Shown: positions 52,277-60,273, counted from the first letter of the stretch. The stretch is 64,000 bases of DNA from CAYWJA01 sp964458485 (GCA_964458485.1 CAYWJA010000003.1:1-64000), one strand, 5' to 3'. Translations and numbers: made by a program. Notes: generated by a model not told the origin, from the sequence alone.

Positions 52277-53427
52277 GGCAACTGTTTTATTGATTTAGTA
52301 AAAATTTCTAAAAACTGATTTAGCTCTTCCCACGAAACATTAAGTGGTGGCATGATTCTGATTATATTTTTTATTGAAGAGCTTCCAATTATTAATCCAT
52401 TCTTCAGACATAATTTAGGTAAATCCTGTGCAGGTTTTTTAAATTCAATTCCGATCAACAAACCCTTTCCGTGTATTTGGTTAATTTGTGGATGAGACTT
52501 GAGCCTCTTCTTCAGATATTCTCCTTTTTTCTCTACTTCAAAATCATTTTCAAGCAACATTTTAATTGTCGCCAAGCCTGCTGCACAAACCACCAAACCG
52601 CCACCAAAAGTCGTTGCATGTTCACCAACCCCAATTGTTTTAGCTATATCTTCTTTGACTAAAACTGCAGATAGAGGTAGGCCAGATGCTATGCCTTTGG
52701 CAGTGGTTATAACATCCGGAATTACACCAACTGACTGGCAAAACCAAAATGTACCGGTTCTACCAAGTCCGGTTTGTACTTCATCAAAAATGAGTAAAAT
52801 ATTTTTTTCTTCACAAAATTCTGCAAGCTTTTTATAAAATTTGGTTTCTGCCATTTTAATCCCTCCAATACTTTGAATGGGTTCACAAATAACAGCGGCT
52901 ACATCTTTGTTGTATACTTTTTTAATGCTTTCCATATCACCTAGATCAGCAAAACAAGTATATTCATCTAAATTCGGTTCAAATTGATGATATGAAGACA
53001 AGCCTGTTACACCTAATGCCGAAATACTTCTGCCGTGAAATGAATTTTTAAAAGCAATGATATGTTTTTTGCCGGTTTTTTTTCGTGCTATTTTCAGAGC
53101 TGTTTCGTTTGCTTCTGAGCCTGAATTTGCAAAATAGACCTGGTAAGGCTCCTTTAATGTGCCAGCTAGCTTATCTGCAAGTTGGATAGCGGGATTCGTC
53201 TTAAAAATATTGGAATAAAATATTAATTTTTCCGATTGCTCCTTTATTGCTTTTACTACCTGTGGTGGGCAGTGGCCAAGTAAACAAACTGCATGCCCAC
53301 CGTAAAAATCTAAATATTTTTTACTTTTACTATCCCAGACGCTACTACCATCCCCTTTTACAATCTCTATAGGATACTGCGCATAAGTTTGAATTAATGC
53401 TGATAATTTGGATGATTTTAAATTCAT
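52273..53427 (-). CDS. argD: N-acylornithine aminotransferase (ArgD type)
   Basis: PLP enzyme converting N-acylglutamate semialdehyde to N-acylornithine with glutamate. Class III signature: YLDFYGGHAVCLLGHC, FANSGSEANETALKIAR, HGRSISALGVTG, LLIFDEVQTGLGRTG and VITTAKGIASGLP with the PLP Lys. 384 aa, standard. Overlaps argC by 4 bp. Located in the core argC-argD-argB block. Confidence 0.93.
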   Translation of the reverse strand: MNLKSSKLSALIQTYAQYPIEIVKGDGSSVWDSKSKKYLDFYGGHAVCLLGHCPPQVVKAIKEQSEKLIFYSNIFKTNPAIQLADKLAGTLKEPYQVYFANSGSEANETALKIARKKTGKKHIIAFKNSFHGRSISALGVTGLSSYHQFEPNLDEYTCFADLGDMESIKKVYNKDVAAVICEPIQSIGGIKMAETKFYKKLAEFCEEKNILLIFDEVQTGLGRTGTFWFCQSVGVIPDVITTAKGIASGLPLSAVLVKEDIAKTIGVGEHATTFGGGLVVCAAGLATIKMLLENDFEVEKKGEYLKKRLKSHPQINQIHGKGLLIGIEFKKPAQDLPKLCLKNGLIIGSSSIKNIIRIMPPLNVSWEELNQFLEIFTKSIKQLP

Positions 53428-54434
53428 GGGTAAATTGGGCTAAATAAATTCAATCCGGTGGACTGACTAAGGCCGAACATTAGGTTCATATTCTGAATAG
53501 CATTGCCAGCCGCGCCTTTTATTAAATTGTCGATTACGGCCTGAATTACAACTTTTTGATTAATAATTTGTATGCTGATATCACAAAAATTTGAGCCAAT
53601 TACAGAAACAAGTTCTACTTCTGATTTCATACGTATAAATGGGAAATCTTGATATGCCTTTTTAAATAAATTATCTAAATCTGATTGATTTATCTTTTTC
53701 TTTAAATCAATAAAAGCAGTTAAATGTATACCCCTGGTAAATGGTCCACTAGTTGGCACAAAATTAATATTCGATTCAGACAATTTTAAACTTTGTATAA
53801 TTTCCGGAATATGCTGATGAGATCCGATTTTATAACTCTTCATATTATGTCCACGTATGGGGTGATGAGTATTTTCTTTGGCTGTTTTGCCGGAACCACT
53901 AGAGCCAGTGACAGCTAAAATATCTACATGTTTAATAAAATTTGTAATTGGCAATAATACAAGTTGGGCTGCTATTGCAAAACATCCGGGATTAGCAATG
54001 TTATCTGATTTTTCAATAAATTTTTTCTGGTATTCCGGTAAACCATATGCAAATTTACCTATTAAATTCTGACTTTGATGACAATTGCCGTAATATTTTT
54101 TAAATAATGAGATATCTTTAATCCTGAAATCACCGGAAAGATCAATTATTTTAGTTTTTCCGATAAGTTCTGGAATAATTTTTTGAGACTGCAAATTGGG
54201 AAGTGCTAAAAATACCAAGTCACTTTCATTTGCAACTATTGCCGGATCAGTATTTGTTAATTCAATATTGCAAACACCTTCTAAATGTGGATATACGTTG
54301 TTAATTGTTTCACCTGAATTATTTTTAGATATAAGGTATTTAAATTCGACATTTGGATGTCCGGCAAGAAGTCTTATTAGCTCAAGTCCTGTATAGCCCG
54401 TAGCGCCGATGATTGAGATACTTATTTTAGACAT
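53424..54434 (-). CDS. argC: N-acyl-gamma-glutamyl-phosphate reductase
   Basis: NADPH-dependent reduction of N-acylglutamyl phosphate to the semialdehyde. Rossmann start ISIIGATGYTGLELIRLLAGHPN, active-site Cys in NPGCFAIAAQLVLLP, GSSGSGKTAKENTHHP, and C-terminal GAAGNAIQNMNLMFGL. 336 aa, normal. It follows the P-loop gene after a 43-bp gap full of GAGACTTGAGAC repeats, the widest gap within the core except for the one before the P-loop gene. Confidence 0.94.
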   Translation of the reverse strand: MSKISISIIGATGYTGLELIRLLAGHPNVEFKYLISKNNSGETINNVYPHLEGVCNIELTNTDPAIVANESDLVFLALPNLQSQKIIPELIGKTKIIDLSGDFRIKDISLFKKYYGNCHQSQNLIGKFAYGLPEYQKKFIEKSDNIANPGCFAIAAQLVLLPITNFIKHVDILAVTGSSGSGKTAKENTHHPIRGHNMKSYKIGSHQHIPEIIQSLKLSESNINFVPTSGPFTRGIHLTAFIDLKKKINQSDLDNLFKKAYQDFPFIRMKSEVELVSVIGSNFCDISIQIINQKVVIQAVIDNLIKGAAGNAIQNMNLMFGLSQSTGLNLFSPIYP

Positions 54435-54477
54435 AATTTTATAGTCTCATGTGCGAGTGCGAGTCTCAAGTAGCACA

Positions 54478-55530
54478 TTAATAAACCTTGAGACTTGAGA
54501 CATGCACTTGAGACTTAATTAAAATATAGTTAAATAATTCATCTCCACTATTAAGTGCATTAATAGCCGGAATATTGAGTTTCTTTTTGATAAAATTAAC
54601 ACCCACACTATTGTCGCTTACTGGCCCCGAAATGACATCTAGGGGTGCACCAATTTCTTTGCATATTTCGGCTAATTGCAATGCCCCTGCAGGATCGTGG
54701 GCACAGCCGATGTGGGATACAATATTTTTTTGAATTTCAGGATCTTTTAAGATATTTAAAACACCATATTCACCATAAACACCATCACCGAATTCAATTA
54801 CAATTGCGTCTGGATTATCCTCAGAAAGATAATCAATAGATCCTTTGGTAACAGTAACTGGTAACTTACAGCCATTAACGGTAGATGGATAGCCAGCATC
54901 GACAAAGGAGGTTACTTTTTTAGCACCATAATCTTTCATATTCTCAGTATCTTTCAGTGCTGCTACACCTGCCAGCTTAGCCCCAAAAATTGTCATTTTG
55001 TTGTGCAATGCGTGTTTTATAATTTCACATGCAGCTGAAGTTTTACCAACATGCATACAAGTTCCGCTTACTACGATTAACGGAGTATTGGATTTTAAAT
55101 TATCTTTCTCTGAAAATAATTTCGCCTGTTTAATGTTTAAATTTTTTCCACTATTTACTATGGCACCGAGTACTTTGATTTTTAGGACATGTCCTACTTC
55201 TTTTATGTTTTCACTGATGCATTCCCCTGCAACTCCGCCTAAATTAAGTACGCTGATTACATTCCCCACCTCAAGTGACTCAGGAGTATTTCCAACAAAC
55301 CCCTTCAATGCCTTTCTGTTACCGAGCGATACAGCAATAACATCTCCTTTTTTAAGGGTCGAGAGCCTACCTGAAGGAAGTTCCAGCTTATTATATTTCT
55401 TTTTATCTTCCAATACTTCCACTGCAAGAACAGCTCCTTCTTCAGAAATTATATTATCTGAAATTTCAACTTCTGTAGGAAGTTTTAAATTATAAGTAAC
55501 TGATGCGATTTTGTCTAAAGTGATGTTCAT
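54478..55530 (-). CDS. P-loop NTPase of unknown role in the arg operon (350 aa)
   Basis: The N-terminal 130 residues are beta-rich (SGRLSTLKKGDVIAVSLGNR, LNLGGVAGECISENIKEVG). Then follows a nucleotide-binding domain with Walker A GTCMHVGKTSAA, KLAGVAALKDTENMKDYGA, DAIVIEFGDGVYGEYGV and IGCAHDPAGALQLAE. It resembles COG3367/DUF1611-type or dethiobiotin-synthetase-like P-loop proteins, but I cannot place it firmly. It is not a known arginine enzyme; embedded between argF' and argC, it might act on the acyl donor or on regulation. The C-terminal codons lie in a GAGAC repeat that forms an inverted repeat with the spacer, so the native end may have been altered. Confidence 0.6.
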   Translation of the reverse strand: MNITLDKIASVTYNLKLPTEVEISDNIISEEGAVLAVEVLEDKKKYNKLELPSGRLSTLKKGDVIAVSLGNRKALKGFVGNTPESLEVGNVISVLNLGGVAGECISENIKEVGHVLKIKVLGAIVNSGKNLNIKQAKLFSEKDNLKSNTPLIVVSGTCMHVGKTSAACEIIKHALHNKMTIFGAKLAGVAALKDTENMKDYGAKKVTSFVDAGYPSTVNGCKLPVTVTKGSIDYLSEDNPDAIVIEFGDGVYGEYGVLNILKDPEIQKNIVSHIGCAHDPAGALQLAEICKEIGAPLDVISGPVSDNSVGVNFIKKKLNIPAINALNSGDELFNYILIKSQVHVSSLKVY

Positions 55531-55654
55531 GATTTTGATGCTTAGTGCTGTTTTTGTGCTTTTTGTAAGTGCTGTAGGCTTGTAGGATGTAGGCTTGTAG
55601 GATGTTCTATTATAATAAATTCCTACATCCTACGTCCTACAAGCCTAATTAGTG
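55531..55654. repeat. TGTAGG-family repeat in the arg operon
   Basis: TGTAGGCTTGTAGGATG twice, AT-rich centre, then CCTACATCCTACGTCC and TACAAGCC. Inserted between argF' and the P-loop gene, which makes the largest gap within the operon. Confidence 0.7.
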
Positions 55655-56668
55655 TCATCCCAGCAAATAATCAATTATCCCCATTTGTACCCACATGCGA
55701 TTTTCAGCCTCCTGGATGACAACTGACTGTTCGCTGTCTAGTACTTCATCTGATGCAACTACATTCCTTCTGACAGGCAGGCAGTGCATAAAAATGGCAT
55801 TATTTGTTAAATCCATCTTATTTTTATCTACCATCCAATCTGTAAATTTCTTGCGATAGTCTGATTCTGCTTTCCAGTCTCCAAAATATTTGAGCGATGC
55901 CCAGCTTTTGGCGATCACAACATCAGCATCTTCAAGTGCTGATACTTGATTATTTGTAATTGAAAATTTACCCGCCTTACCCTTAGCAAAATTCATCACA
56001 TCTGCATCCAATTCAAATCCGGATGGACAGGCAAGTGTTACATCAGCGCCAAATATGGATGGTGTAAGTAACTGCGAATGGGGGGTGGCTAAAGGTAAGG
56101 CTTTTGGATGCGGTGCCCATGTAAGAACTATCTTTTTACCTGTAAGTGATCCAAAATGCTCCTGCATTGTCATTACATCCGCCATCGACTGGCATGGATG
56201 GAACATATTAGATTCCATGCTGATAATCGGTTTATCTGCATACCTGGCAAGTTCATAAATTGGTTGGTCTTTTTTTAACTCTTCCCAAGTTTGCTCAACT
56301 TCTTGAGTACTGCTTTTCTTAGTCATCAAATCACTTTTCCTTAATGCAATCAGATCCGTGTAGGATGAAATCACCTGTGCTGCTTCTTTGATGTATTCCT
56401 GTGTATTACCATTCATCACAACACCTTTTTTATATTCAAATTCCCATGCATCAGTTGCAGAAAGCACATTAACTTTTCCACCCAATTTTTTCATACCGGA
56501 TTCGAATGATAATCTGGTTCTGAGCGATGGGTTTGCAAAAATTAATGTAAGAATTTTATTTGAATAATCAGGTATTTCCTGTCCTTTTTTATATGCAATA
56601 GCTTTATCAATTATCAATTGTAGCTGTGCTTTAGTGTAATCCCCTGTGGTTATAAAATTTTTAGTCAT
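55655..56668 (-). CDS. argF': N-acylornithine carbamoyltransferase (AOTCase/SOTCase type)
   Basis: Transfers carbamoyl to N-acylornithine to give N-acylcitrulline. Carbamoyl phosphate site FANPSLRTRLSFESG, HPCQSMADVM and FMHCLPVRRNV are present. The match is to the acyl-specific enzymes, not classical OTCase: DAWEFEYKKGVVMNG, KKIVLTWAPHPKALPLA, AKSWASLKYFGDW and EAENRMWVQ. From memory, the acyl-discriminating residue is Glu92 in Xanthomonas AOTCase and Pro90 in Bacteroides SOTCase; here the aligned position is Gln90 (NGNTQEYIKEA), so the acyl group is undecided. It overlaps argG by 8 bp. Confidence 0.88.
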   Translation of the reverse strand: MTKNFITTGDYTKAQLQLIIDKAIAYKKGQEIPDYSNKILTLIFANPSLRTRLSFESGMKKLGGKVNVLSATDAWEFEYKKGVVMNGNTQEYIKEAAQVISSYTDLIALRKSDLMTKKSSTQEVEQTWEELKKDQPIYELARYADKPIISMESNMFHPCQSMADVMTMQEHFGSLTGKKIVLTWAPHPKALPLATPHSQLLTPSIFGADVTLACPSGFELDADVMNFAKGKAGKFSITNNQVSALEDADVVIAKSWASLKYFGDWKAESDYRKKFTDWMVDKNKMDLTNNAIFMHCLPVRRNVVASDEVLDSEQSVVIQEAENRMWVQMGIIDYLLG

Positions 56669-57860
56669 GATTATTTTGGGTTAAATATGCGTTGACACTT
56701 TCCATTCCATATAATTTACAAAAAGAAGCTGCGTCCTGGCCGCTCCAGTTGCCAACCTCTTCACCATAAATTCCCATGTTTGAATTAAGTAGAGAATATT
56801 TACTTTTGATAGACTGAACTTCCAAATTTCCTTTATATAATTTTATCTGCACTGTTCCTGTAGCGTATTTATTAGATGAGTCTAAAAATGCCTCCAGATT
56901 TTTTACCAGCGGATCAAGAAAAAGTCCTTCGTGGATTAGGTCTCCATATAAATTCCCTAAAATATTTTTCCAAAAAAGCTGTTTAGAAGTTAGGGTAATT
57001 TTTTCCAGTTCGCTATGGGCTTTAATTAATAATTTAAGTGCTGGAGCCTCAAAGCCGATCTTTCCTTTAATGCCGATAATCGTGGTGCCAATGTGATAAT
57101 CCTTTCCAAAGCTGTGACTAACTGTAATAGTATTGAGTTTATTAATAATGCTGACACCATCCATTTTCTTGCCATTAAGGGAAACTGGTAAGCCTTTTTT
57201 AAATTTTATAGAAATTGAAATGTATTTATTACTTGCCTCATTTATACTTTTTACATTGGGAAAAACTGAATCCGGCAATTCTTTATCAGTGCCTTTAGTT
57301 TCTTTGCCACCAATAGTAGTACCAAGTAAACCAATATTAATTGAATAATCTTTTATTTCCGGATTTACATTAATACCTGCCTTTTTTAAGACCGTAACTT
57401 CCTGTTTCCTTGTATGCCCCCCATCACGGATCGGTGTTAGAATTTCAACTTCTGGCATTAAAGCCTTAAATGCAAAATCAAACCTTGCCTGATCATTGCC
57501 AGCACCAGTTGACCCATGTGCGATTGCAGTTGCCTTTTCCTTTTTCGCTACCTCGACGATCTTTTCTGCAATTACATTTCTTTCCGGACCAACGCATGCA
57601 GGGTAAACACCGCCTTTGAGGTAGTTGGCCTTTATAATGTAGCTGGCGAACTTGTCGTATAGATCTTTTTTAGCATCAACTTCGTAATGTTTTATTGCGC
57701 CAAGTTTTTTGGACTGCATTTTGATAGCCTGCAGCTCATCTTTCATAAAACCTCCTGTATGCACAGTTGCAGTTATAACTTTATATCCCTTTTTTTGAAG
57801 GTGTGGGATACAAAAGCTGGTATCAAGACCACCGGAGAATGCGAGAATTACTGTTTTCAT
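56661..57860 (-). CDS. argG: Argininosuccinate synthase
   Basis: Joins citrulline and aspartate with ATP (EC 6.3.4.5). PP-loop AFSGGLDTSFCIPHL, YPACVGPERNVIAEKI, AHGSTGAGNDQARFDFAF, LTPIRDGGHTRKQEV and YSINIGLLGTTIGGKET. 399 aa. The TGGF and GAGNDQ variants resemble the Bacteroidetes type as I remember it, matching the acyl-specific carbamoyltransferase. It is the first structural gene of the operon, 17 bp after the attenuator U-tract; no Shine-Dalgarno sequence is visible before its ATG. Confidence 0.95.
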   Translation of the reverse strand: MKTVILAFSGGLDTSFCIPHLQKKGYKVITATVHTGGFMKDELQAIKMQSKKLGAIKHYEVDAKKDLYDKFASYIIKANYLKGGVYPACVGPERNVIAEKIVEVAKKEKATAIAHGSTGAGNDQARFDFAFKALMPEVEILTPIRDGGHTRKQEVTVLKKAGINVNPEIKDYSINIGLLGTTIGGKETKGTDKELPDSVFPNVKSINEASNKYISISIKFKKGLPVSLNGKKMDGVSIINKLNTITVSHSFGKDYHIGTTIIGIKGKIGFEAPALKLLIKAHSELEKITLTSKQLFWKNILGNLYGDLIHEGLFLDPLVKNLEAFLDSSNKYATGTVQIKLYKGNLEVQSIKSKYSLLNSNMGIYGEEVGNWSGQDAASFCKLYGMESVNAYLTQNNHD

Positions 57861-57877
57861 ATTATTAATTATTAATT

Positions 57878-57903
57878 AAAAAAACCTCCACACTAGGCAG
57901 AGG
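57878..57903 (-). terminator. Attenuator terminator of the arg operon
   Basis: Minus strand CCTCTGCCTAGTGTGGAGG folds into a seven-pair stem (two wobbles) with a CTAGT loop, followed by seven T. It sits between the leader peptide and argG. Confidence 0.85.
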
Positions 57904-57945
57904 CTGTATAAATTGATATATCACTAAATCACCGCAGCTTCTGCC
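57896..57945 (-). promoter_or_regulatory. Antiterminator pairing (57940-57945 with 57896-57901)
   Basis: GGCAGA in leader codons 14-15 is exactly complementary to TCTGCC in the left arm of the terminator, so the two structures exclude each other. A ribosome stalled at Arg codons 8-9 would leave GGCAGA free (antitermination); one that reaches the stop would cover it (termination). Confidence 0.75.
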
Positions 57946-57985
57946 GTTTTTTTACGCGTCGTCGATTTCTGTTAAATTGATTCAT
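57929..57985 (-). CDS. Arginine-rich leader peptide (18 aa)
   Basis: Reads MNQFNRNRRRVKKRQKLR and stops at TGA. Six of 18 residues are Arg, three of them consecutive (CGA CGA CGC). It starts about 25 bases after the predicted transcription start and ends 26 bases before the terminator stem. Position, composition and the downstream competing hairpins match ribosome-mediated attenuation as in trp and his leaders. The short length gives no homology evidence, so the call rests on context. Confidence 0.85.
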   Translation of the reverse strand: MNQFNRNRRRVKKRQKLR

Positions 57986-58016
57986 GATTATTACGATTAT
58001 TACTATTGTGCTTTTC

Positions 58017-58045
58017 ATTATAGGGTATTGTGGAAGTATTGTCAA
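58017..58045 (-). promoter_or_regulatory. Consensus promoter of the arg operon
   Basis: On the minus strand TTGACA (58045-58040), 17 bp, TATAAT (58022-58017): a perfect sigma-70-type match. A TTACGTCA word (58051-58058) abuts the -35. Confidence 0.9.
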
Positions 58046-58104
58046 GAATCTTACGTCAGTTATTTTGTTTACATTTGGAGGCTTATTGATGATAAAATAT
58101 GAGG

Positions 58105-58133
58105 TTGACGTAAATTTTTCGTCAATATATAAT
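58105..58133 (+). promoter_or_regulatory. Promoter and operator of the TrmB-like gene at 58179
   Basis: TTGACG (58105-58110), 17 bp, TATAAT (58128-58133). TTGACG is mirrored by CGTCAA (58120-58125) inside the spacer. The half-site TTGACGTAA also appears inverted as TTACGTCA beside the arg promoter, suggesting one regulator controls both directions. Confidence 0.75.
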
Positions 58134-58178
58134 TTTGTTGGAATTTGTTCACGGAATCATAAATAACCCAACAAAATT

Positions 58179-58934
58179 ATGATCAACAAAGCCCTCTCAC
58201 AATTCAACCTCAAATCCTCCGAAATCGATACGTACACAACCCTTTTGCAAATCGGTGCGCAACCGGCGAGCGTTGTTGCAAAAAAGCTCGATAAACCGCG
58301 CACTACGGTAACCGTGTATCTTAAAAAACTCAAAAAAGAAGGGTTCATCCGAGTTATATGGAAGGGGCGAACGCAATATTATGTACCGGAGGATCCAAAA
58401 CAGATTCTTAAAAACCTTCAGGAAAATAAAATCCGCTCAATGGAAAAAATGGATATGGGAATGCGTGCTTTTTCTACGATCATTCCGGAGCTTGCCTCTA
58501 TAACGAGGACTGATTATGTTTTACCAAAAGTAACATTTTACGAAGGAACTTCTGAATTAAAACAGATGTACAAAGATACACTTACATCTAAAACAGAAAT
58601 TCTCTGTCTTAGCTCAGTTGAAGATTTATGGGATCTTTTTGGCAGAGAATATGATAGTTGGTATGTAAAAAAGCGTGCAAAAAATCAAATTCCATTAATG
58701 TATTTGGCAAAAGATACACCAATTGAGAGGAGTGAGATTAAAAAGGATAAAGAATTCTTCCGTCAGTCGCGACTACTACCGCCGGAACTTTTTGATATTA
58801 CTAATGAGATAAATATTTATGACAATAAAGTTTCTATAATTACATTAAAGGAGGAGAAGATTGGGATACTTATTGAGAGCAAAGAAATCTATCATACTAT
58901 GAAGACTATATTTCGGATGTTGTGGGGGAAATAG
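58179..58934 (+). CDS. TrmB-like transcriptional regulator (251 aa)
   Basis: Winged helix at 1-70 (FNLKSSEIDTYTTLLQIG, KPRTTVTVYLKKLKKEG, WKGRTQYYV wing). A linker helix is followed by a PLD-like effector domain beginning VTFYEGTSELKQMYKDTL with YLAKDTPIERSE, as in the regulator at 1953. It is divergent from the arg operon with shared CGTCA motifs, so arginine or an intermediate is a plausible effector; this is inference. No Shine-Dalgarno sequence. The two TrmB-like proteins of the window are related but not close copies. Confidence 0.78.
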   Translation: MINKALSQFNLKSSEIDTYTTLLQIGAQPASVVAKKLDKPRTTVTVYLKKLKKEGFIRVIWKGRTQYYVPEDPKQILKNLQENKIRSMEKMDMGMRAFSTIIPELASITRTDYVLPKVTFYEGTSELKQMYKDTLTSKTEILCLSSVEDLWDLFGREYDSWYVKKRAKNQIPLMYLAKDTPIERSEIKKDKEFFRQSRLLPPELFDITNEINIYDNKVSIITLKEEKIGILIESKEIYHTMKTIFRMLWGK

Positions 58935-58960
58935 AAGTAGTGATATAAGGGTGTTCCGCT

Positions 58961-59112
58961 GTTTGTCATCCCGGACTTGATCCGGGATCCATGTAATAAA
59001 ATAACGGCAATATTGCTAATCTACATACATACTATTTTGCCCACTATTCAAAAAACGCATATTCGTTTTATACGTAAATGGTGGATCCTGAATCAAGTTC
59101 AGGATGACAAAA
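58961..59112. mobile_element. MITE-like element, TGTCATCC family (copy d)
   Basis: Begins GTTTGTCATCCCGGACTTG, includes a CCGG...CCGGGATCC hairpin and GGATCCTGAATCAAG, and ends CAGGATGACAAAA. Similar length to copy a. It lies between the convergent regulator and the 329-aa gene. Confidence 0.75.
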
Positions 59113-59121
59113 GGAAGCTAA

Positions 59122-60111
59122 TTATTCCGTCTCTTTTGCTACAAATATTTTAGGATCCACTTCTTTGTCTTGTTCCTGTAATTTGGATATAACATCTTCT
59201 CGAACCTCTTGATTTGTGATGCCTGAGTACCTAAAATTTTCATAAAATTCTATAACAGTATCTGGCTGATGTTCTGCAGCCATTAATAAAAAGGTTTTAA
59301 CATGTAAAATGTCAATTCTCCATTGAAATGTGTCTACTATATTAATAGCTGCATGTACTTTTTCCGAATCTCCCCAAATTTCATTAATATCATCTACTTC
59401 TGCAGCACCTAAAATGCGTTCGCCATCATCTGTGCTTTCAAGGTCTTTCATTACCTCAAGGCTCTCCGTATCTTCTGTAACCTGAGCCGGCATACCTGCT
59501 TCTGGAGCATCTGGTATTTTACTATCAGGTGATCTTTTTTTAGCAACCTCCAGTGCTGCCTGTAGCGCTTTTTCATTTTTAATTATACTTTCCATACCTG
59601 TATCTTCTATCCCCTCTATCGGTCTTTCAGCATAAAGATTGAAAAAAACATCAGGCTGAATGGTGGCTGCTATTATTAATAAAACTGCAAAATCTTCCGA
59701 TTCCATTTCATATTCAAGTTTTGCAAAATCAATACAAACTTCATAAAAATGTTCTACAAACAATTCAAGAAGTGTTTCACATTTATAAATTTTTAAAAGG
59801 CGTTTGCATACTTCGGTATGTTCTATTTTTTCAGCCAATTCTTCAATGCCCTCATCTATATCTTCCGTTTCAATTTTTATAATCCCCTGAATGCCCCGCC
59901 TTACTGTAATTGCCGCTATTTCTTTTTCTAATTTTATGAAACTTTCCTCCTTCATCCTTGCTACAATTCCAATAACACCATCGTCAACATAATCATCAAC
60001 AATATTCCCAAGGTTACTTTGTATAAGCTCACGTATTTCTTGTGCAGCGCCAGATTCTGCTTCGGATGGCTTTTTTCCTTCCATTTTTATATCAATATGT
60101 ATTTCTTTCAT
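59122..60111 (-). CDS. Acidic hypothetical protein (329 aa)
   Basis: I do not recognise it. Strongly acidic, no signal peptide or membrane helix. The middle has two similar segments: CKRLLKIYKCETLLELFVEHFYEV...LLIIAATIQPDVFFNLY (about 105-170) and WRIDILHVKTFLLMAAEHQPDTVIEFYENF (about 265-300). This suggests a helical repeat duplicated inside the protein, separated by an acidic linker. It has its own promoter at 60162-60190. Confidence 0.6.
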   Translation of the reverse strand: MKEIHIDIKMEGKKPSEAESGAAQEIRELIQSNLGNIVDDYVDDGVIGIVARMKEESFIKLEKEIAAITVRRGIQGIIKIETEDIDEGIEELAEKIEHTEVCKRLLKIYKCETLLELFVEHFYEVCIDFAKLEYEMESEDFAVLLIIAATIQPDVFFNLYAERPIEGIEDTGMESIIKNEKALQAALEVAKKRSPDSKIPDAPEAGMPAQVTEDTESLEVMKDLESTDDGERILGAAEVDDINEIWGDSEKVHAAINIVDTFQWRIDILHVKTFLLMAAEHQPDTVIEFYENFRYSGITNQEVREDVISKLQEQDKEVDPKIFVAKETE

Positions 60112-60161
60112 AGTAAGTGGTGAGAAACGAATGTAAAATTAAAAAATTAATGAATCAATTT

Positions 60162-60190
60162 ATTATACTCTTTTTTTAGTTAAAAATCAA
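60162..60190 (-). promoter_or_regulatory. Promoter of the 329-aa gene
   Basis: On the minus strand TTGATT (60190-60185), 17 bp, TATAAT (60167-60162), 50 bp before the ATG at 60111. Confidence 0.6.
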
Positions 60191-60232
60191 ATTTTGTTAT
60201 ATATAATGTTAAAAAGCATGTGATGCTTTTAC

Positions 60233-60273
60233 CCTTACGAAAATGCTATACTTTTACTATACTTTTCGTAAGG
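60233..60273. promoter_or_regulatory. 11-bp inverted repeat CCTTACGAAAA...TTTTCGTAAGG
   Basis: Arms 60233-60243 and 60263-60273 enclose a direct duplication of CTATACTTTT, which could hold -10-like elements. It looks like an operator, but no gene starts close by. Confidence 0.5.

Noticed and set aside
57984..58166. Plus-strand 60-aa hydrophobic frame between the arg promoter and the TrmB-like gene
   Set aside because: It is antisense to the leader peptide and overlaps both divergent promoters and their operators; its hydrophobicity comes from AT-rich DNA.
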